Below, one piece after another: positions 34,024 to 35,537 of a DNA stretch of 35,537 nucleotides. Under the pieces are notes generated by a model that was not told where the DNA came from, made no database searches, and saw only the letters and a list, made by a program, of their open reading frames with translations. Source of the DNA: a virus. The stretch covers positions 1-35,537 of IMG/VR virus record IMGVR_UViG_3300027759_000231; one strand, given 5' to 3'. The first letter of the stretch is position 1. The number at the start of each line of letters is the position of its first letter. A program made the position numbers and the translations under genes.

Positions 34024-35086
34024 TATTTTTTACGTCAGCAAGAGTACTATTGCAGATGAAGATTGGCAACAATTTTCTAAGCGTTTTCCATTGGCACAAA
34101 AAATAGAAAATGTAAAAACCTTTACAGATATTCGATCACGAGCATTTACTAAAATGTTTTGGGTAGTATGGAATGACCTTGTTATTGCCGATGATTTTAA
34201 ATTTGATTATGTAGTACCTGAATGGGATAAAACTTTTATTCATGTTTTTAAAAACAAAGATTACTATGATGGTGTAACGCTATTTCCTAAGTCAGCAGAT
34301 TTTATTCAAAAAGAATTTGAAAATCGCTTTTTCATAAACAATAAAAAAGAAATTGACATTGTAGCATCAACTCCTAAACCGTTTGACATCGTGTTTATCA
34401 GTTACAACGAATCTAATGCAGATGTAAATTTTGCAGAACTTCAAAAACAGTTTCCAAGAGCAAAACGTGTACATGGAGTAAAAGGCATACATCAAGCTCA
34501 TATCAAGGCAGCAGAATTAGCCACCACAGAAATGTTATGGGTAGTAGATGCTGATGCTGTTATTGTAGATGGATTTGATTTTACAGTTGAACAGATACCC
34601 TATTACAGCAATAACGCTCGAAGAATGTTAAACACTACAGTTCATGTATGGCGCAGCCGTAATCCAGTTAACGGACTCGAATATGGATACGGAGGTGTAA
34701 AATTGTTACCGAGAAAACTAACTCTCGATATGGATGTCAACTCAACTGACATGACCACCAGCATCAGCAAATTGTTTAAGGCCATGCCATCAGTCAGTAA
34801 CATTACAGCATTTAATACAGATCCGTTTAGTAGTTGGCGTTCAGCATTTCGCGAATGTGTAAAATTATCATCACGAGTTATCGATGGACAAGTAGATGAA
34901 GAAACACAGAATCGATTAGATGCGTGGTGTACATTAGCGGATGATGTTGTCTATGGATTCCATGCCTATGCAGGGGCACTTTCGGGTAAGGCATACGGTA
35001 ACAAATATAAAAATGATCCCGAAGCATTAAAAAAGATTAATGATTTTGAGTGGCTAAAGGCAAGGTTCGATGAAGCTAAACATTAA
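34013..35086 (+). CDS. Two-domain glycosyltransferase-like protein D, first domain degenerate
   Basis: 357 residues. Residues about 124-357 are paralogous to the preceding protein: FDIVFISYNESNAD, AKRVHGVKGIHQAHIKAAEL, D179-A-D181 in WVVDADAVIVD, NGLEYGYGGVKLLPRK and DPFSSWRSAFRECVKL. Residues 3-105 repeat the start of the same domain in decayed form: YDIFYVSKSTIADEDW, FPLAQKIENVKTF, then WVVWNDLVIADDF, where the DAD motif has become W-N-D, and YYDGVTLFPKSADF for the glycine-rich block. The N-terminal copy probably lacks metal-dependent catalysis and may bind a partner or acceptor. It overlaps its neighbours by 11 nt upstream and 17 nt downstream. Confidence 0.65.
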   Translation: MIYDIFYVSKSTIADEDWQQFSKRFPLAQKIENVKTFTDIRSRAFTKMFWVVWNDLVIADDFKFDYVVPEWDKTFIHVFKNKDYYDGVTLFPKSADFIQKEFENRFFINNKKEIDIVASTPKPFDIVFISYNESNADVNFAELQKQFPRAKRVHGVKGIHQAHIKAAELATTEMLWVVDADAVIVDGFDFTVEQIPYYSNNARRMLNTTVHVWRSRNPVNGLEYGYGGVKLLPRKLTLDMDVNSTDMTTSISKLFKAMPSVSNITAFNTDPFSSWRSAFRECVKLSSRVIDGQVDEETQNRLDAWCTLADDVVYGFHAYAGALSGKAYGNKYKNDPEALKKINDFEWLKARFDEAKH

Positions 35087-35537
35087 AGGCAACGAGCTGG
35101 TTAAAATTAATGGACGATATCAGTCTAAGTATTTTCACGATGCTGGCAACGTATATGAAGAATTAAATAAAGTCAGTCCAAGTTTTTGTTTGGCTAAATG
35201 GTTCAATGTTAGCCTGCATATTCCTACAGGAAAGACACATAGCTGTTATCACCCACCTGCACATCAAATTCCCATAGATGAAGTGGTTATAGATGTCAGT
35301 GCTTTACATAATACCAAACATAAAAAACAACAGCGAAAGTTAATGTTAGAAGGTCAGCGACCAGACGAATGTAAGTTCTGTTGGCAAACAGAAGACAGCG
35401 GAGATCAATTAAGTGATCGAGCATATCGCAGCAAAGATGTCTACGAAGATGGGCTAATCGAAGAAGCACAATCTCTGGGCTTTGAAGGTAATGCTGTTCC
35501 TCGATATGTTGAAGTAAACTTTAACCAAGCCTGCAAT
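35070..35537 (+). CDS. Radical SAM protein with N-terminal twitch-like domain, 3' end outside window
   Basis: 156 residues are visible before the window ends; the gene starts at ATG 35070, overlapping the previous gene by 17 nt. Radical SAM enzymes use a [4Fe-4S] cluster to cleave S-adenosylmethionine and begin radical chemistry. The N-terminal part has Cys at 40, 59, 101 and 104 (FCLAKWFNVSLH, THSCYHPP, ECKFCWQTED), the layout of twitch/SPASM-type auxiliary cluster domains seen in phage proteins of this family. The sequence breaks off at VEVNFNQACN: C155 is placed as the first Cys of the CxxxCxxC motif, with the rest outside the window. The substrate is unknown; the cluster suggests a sugar or peptide modification. 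Confidence 0.75.
   Translation, partial: MKLNIKGNELVKINGRYQSKYFHDAGNVYEELNKVSPSFCLAKWFNVSLHIPTGKTHSCYHPPAHQIPIDEVVIDVSALHNTKHKKQQRKLMLEGQRPDECKFCWQTEDSGDQLSDRAYRSKDVYEDGLIEEAQSLGFEGNAVPRYVEVNFNQACN

Overview
The window is part of the late (virion) region of a T4-like contractile-tailed phage. Every gene lies on the + strand, genes are packed with short gaps or overlaps, composition is AT-rich, and three junctions carry the T4-type late-promoter motif (consensus TATAAATA). The order gp5-like spike, gp25-like wedge, gp6-like wedge is diagnostic of a T4-type baseplate. Several proteins resemble, from memory, those of T4-like phages of aquatic bacteria: the long gp6, a giant tail protein, fibres with a common base, a 2OG-Fe(II) oxygenase, glycosyltransferases and a twitch radical SAM protein. 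The sequence does not identify the host. I see no tRNA, rRNA, CRISPR or insertion sequence.

Layout. Positions 1-5118 hold the baseplate genes: the 3' part of the gp5-like spike, gp25, and a long gp6. Positions 5130-18878 are one gene for a 4582-residue modular virion protein, with six carbohydrate-binding-like modules, a six-bladed FG-GAP (integrin-alpha-like) propeller and repeated small beta domains. Positions 18907-28518 are a fibre region: a conserved small structural protein, then four fibre genes that share an N-terminal domain but end differently (collar domain, two unrecognised tips, and a Peptidase_G2-like self-cleaving domain). A 2OG-Fe(II) oxygenase and a likely assembly chaperone sit between the third and fourth fibres. 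Positions 28520-30417 are a diverged tandem pair of putative structural genes.

From 30476 to the window end, seven genes overlap one another by 4-17 nt: a small conserved protein, two GT8-like glycosyltransferases, an unknown 209-residue protein, two paralogous DAD-type glycosyltransferases (the second with an extra degenerate copy of its own domain), and a radical SAM protein cut by the window edge.

The most interesting signal is at 30424-30469, just before this last cluster. An exact late-promoter octamer lies in the loop of a 17-bp imperfect inverted repeat whose 3' arm contains the Shine-Dalgarno sequence of the first gene. Read-through RNA would hide the ribosome site; RNA started at the late promoter would lack the 5' arm and expose it. 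This matches the logic known for T4 late genes such as e and soc, and it would restrict a sugar-modification gene set to late infection.
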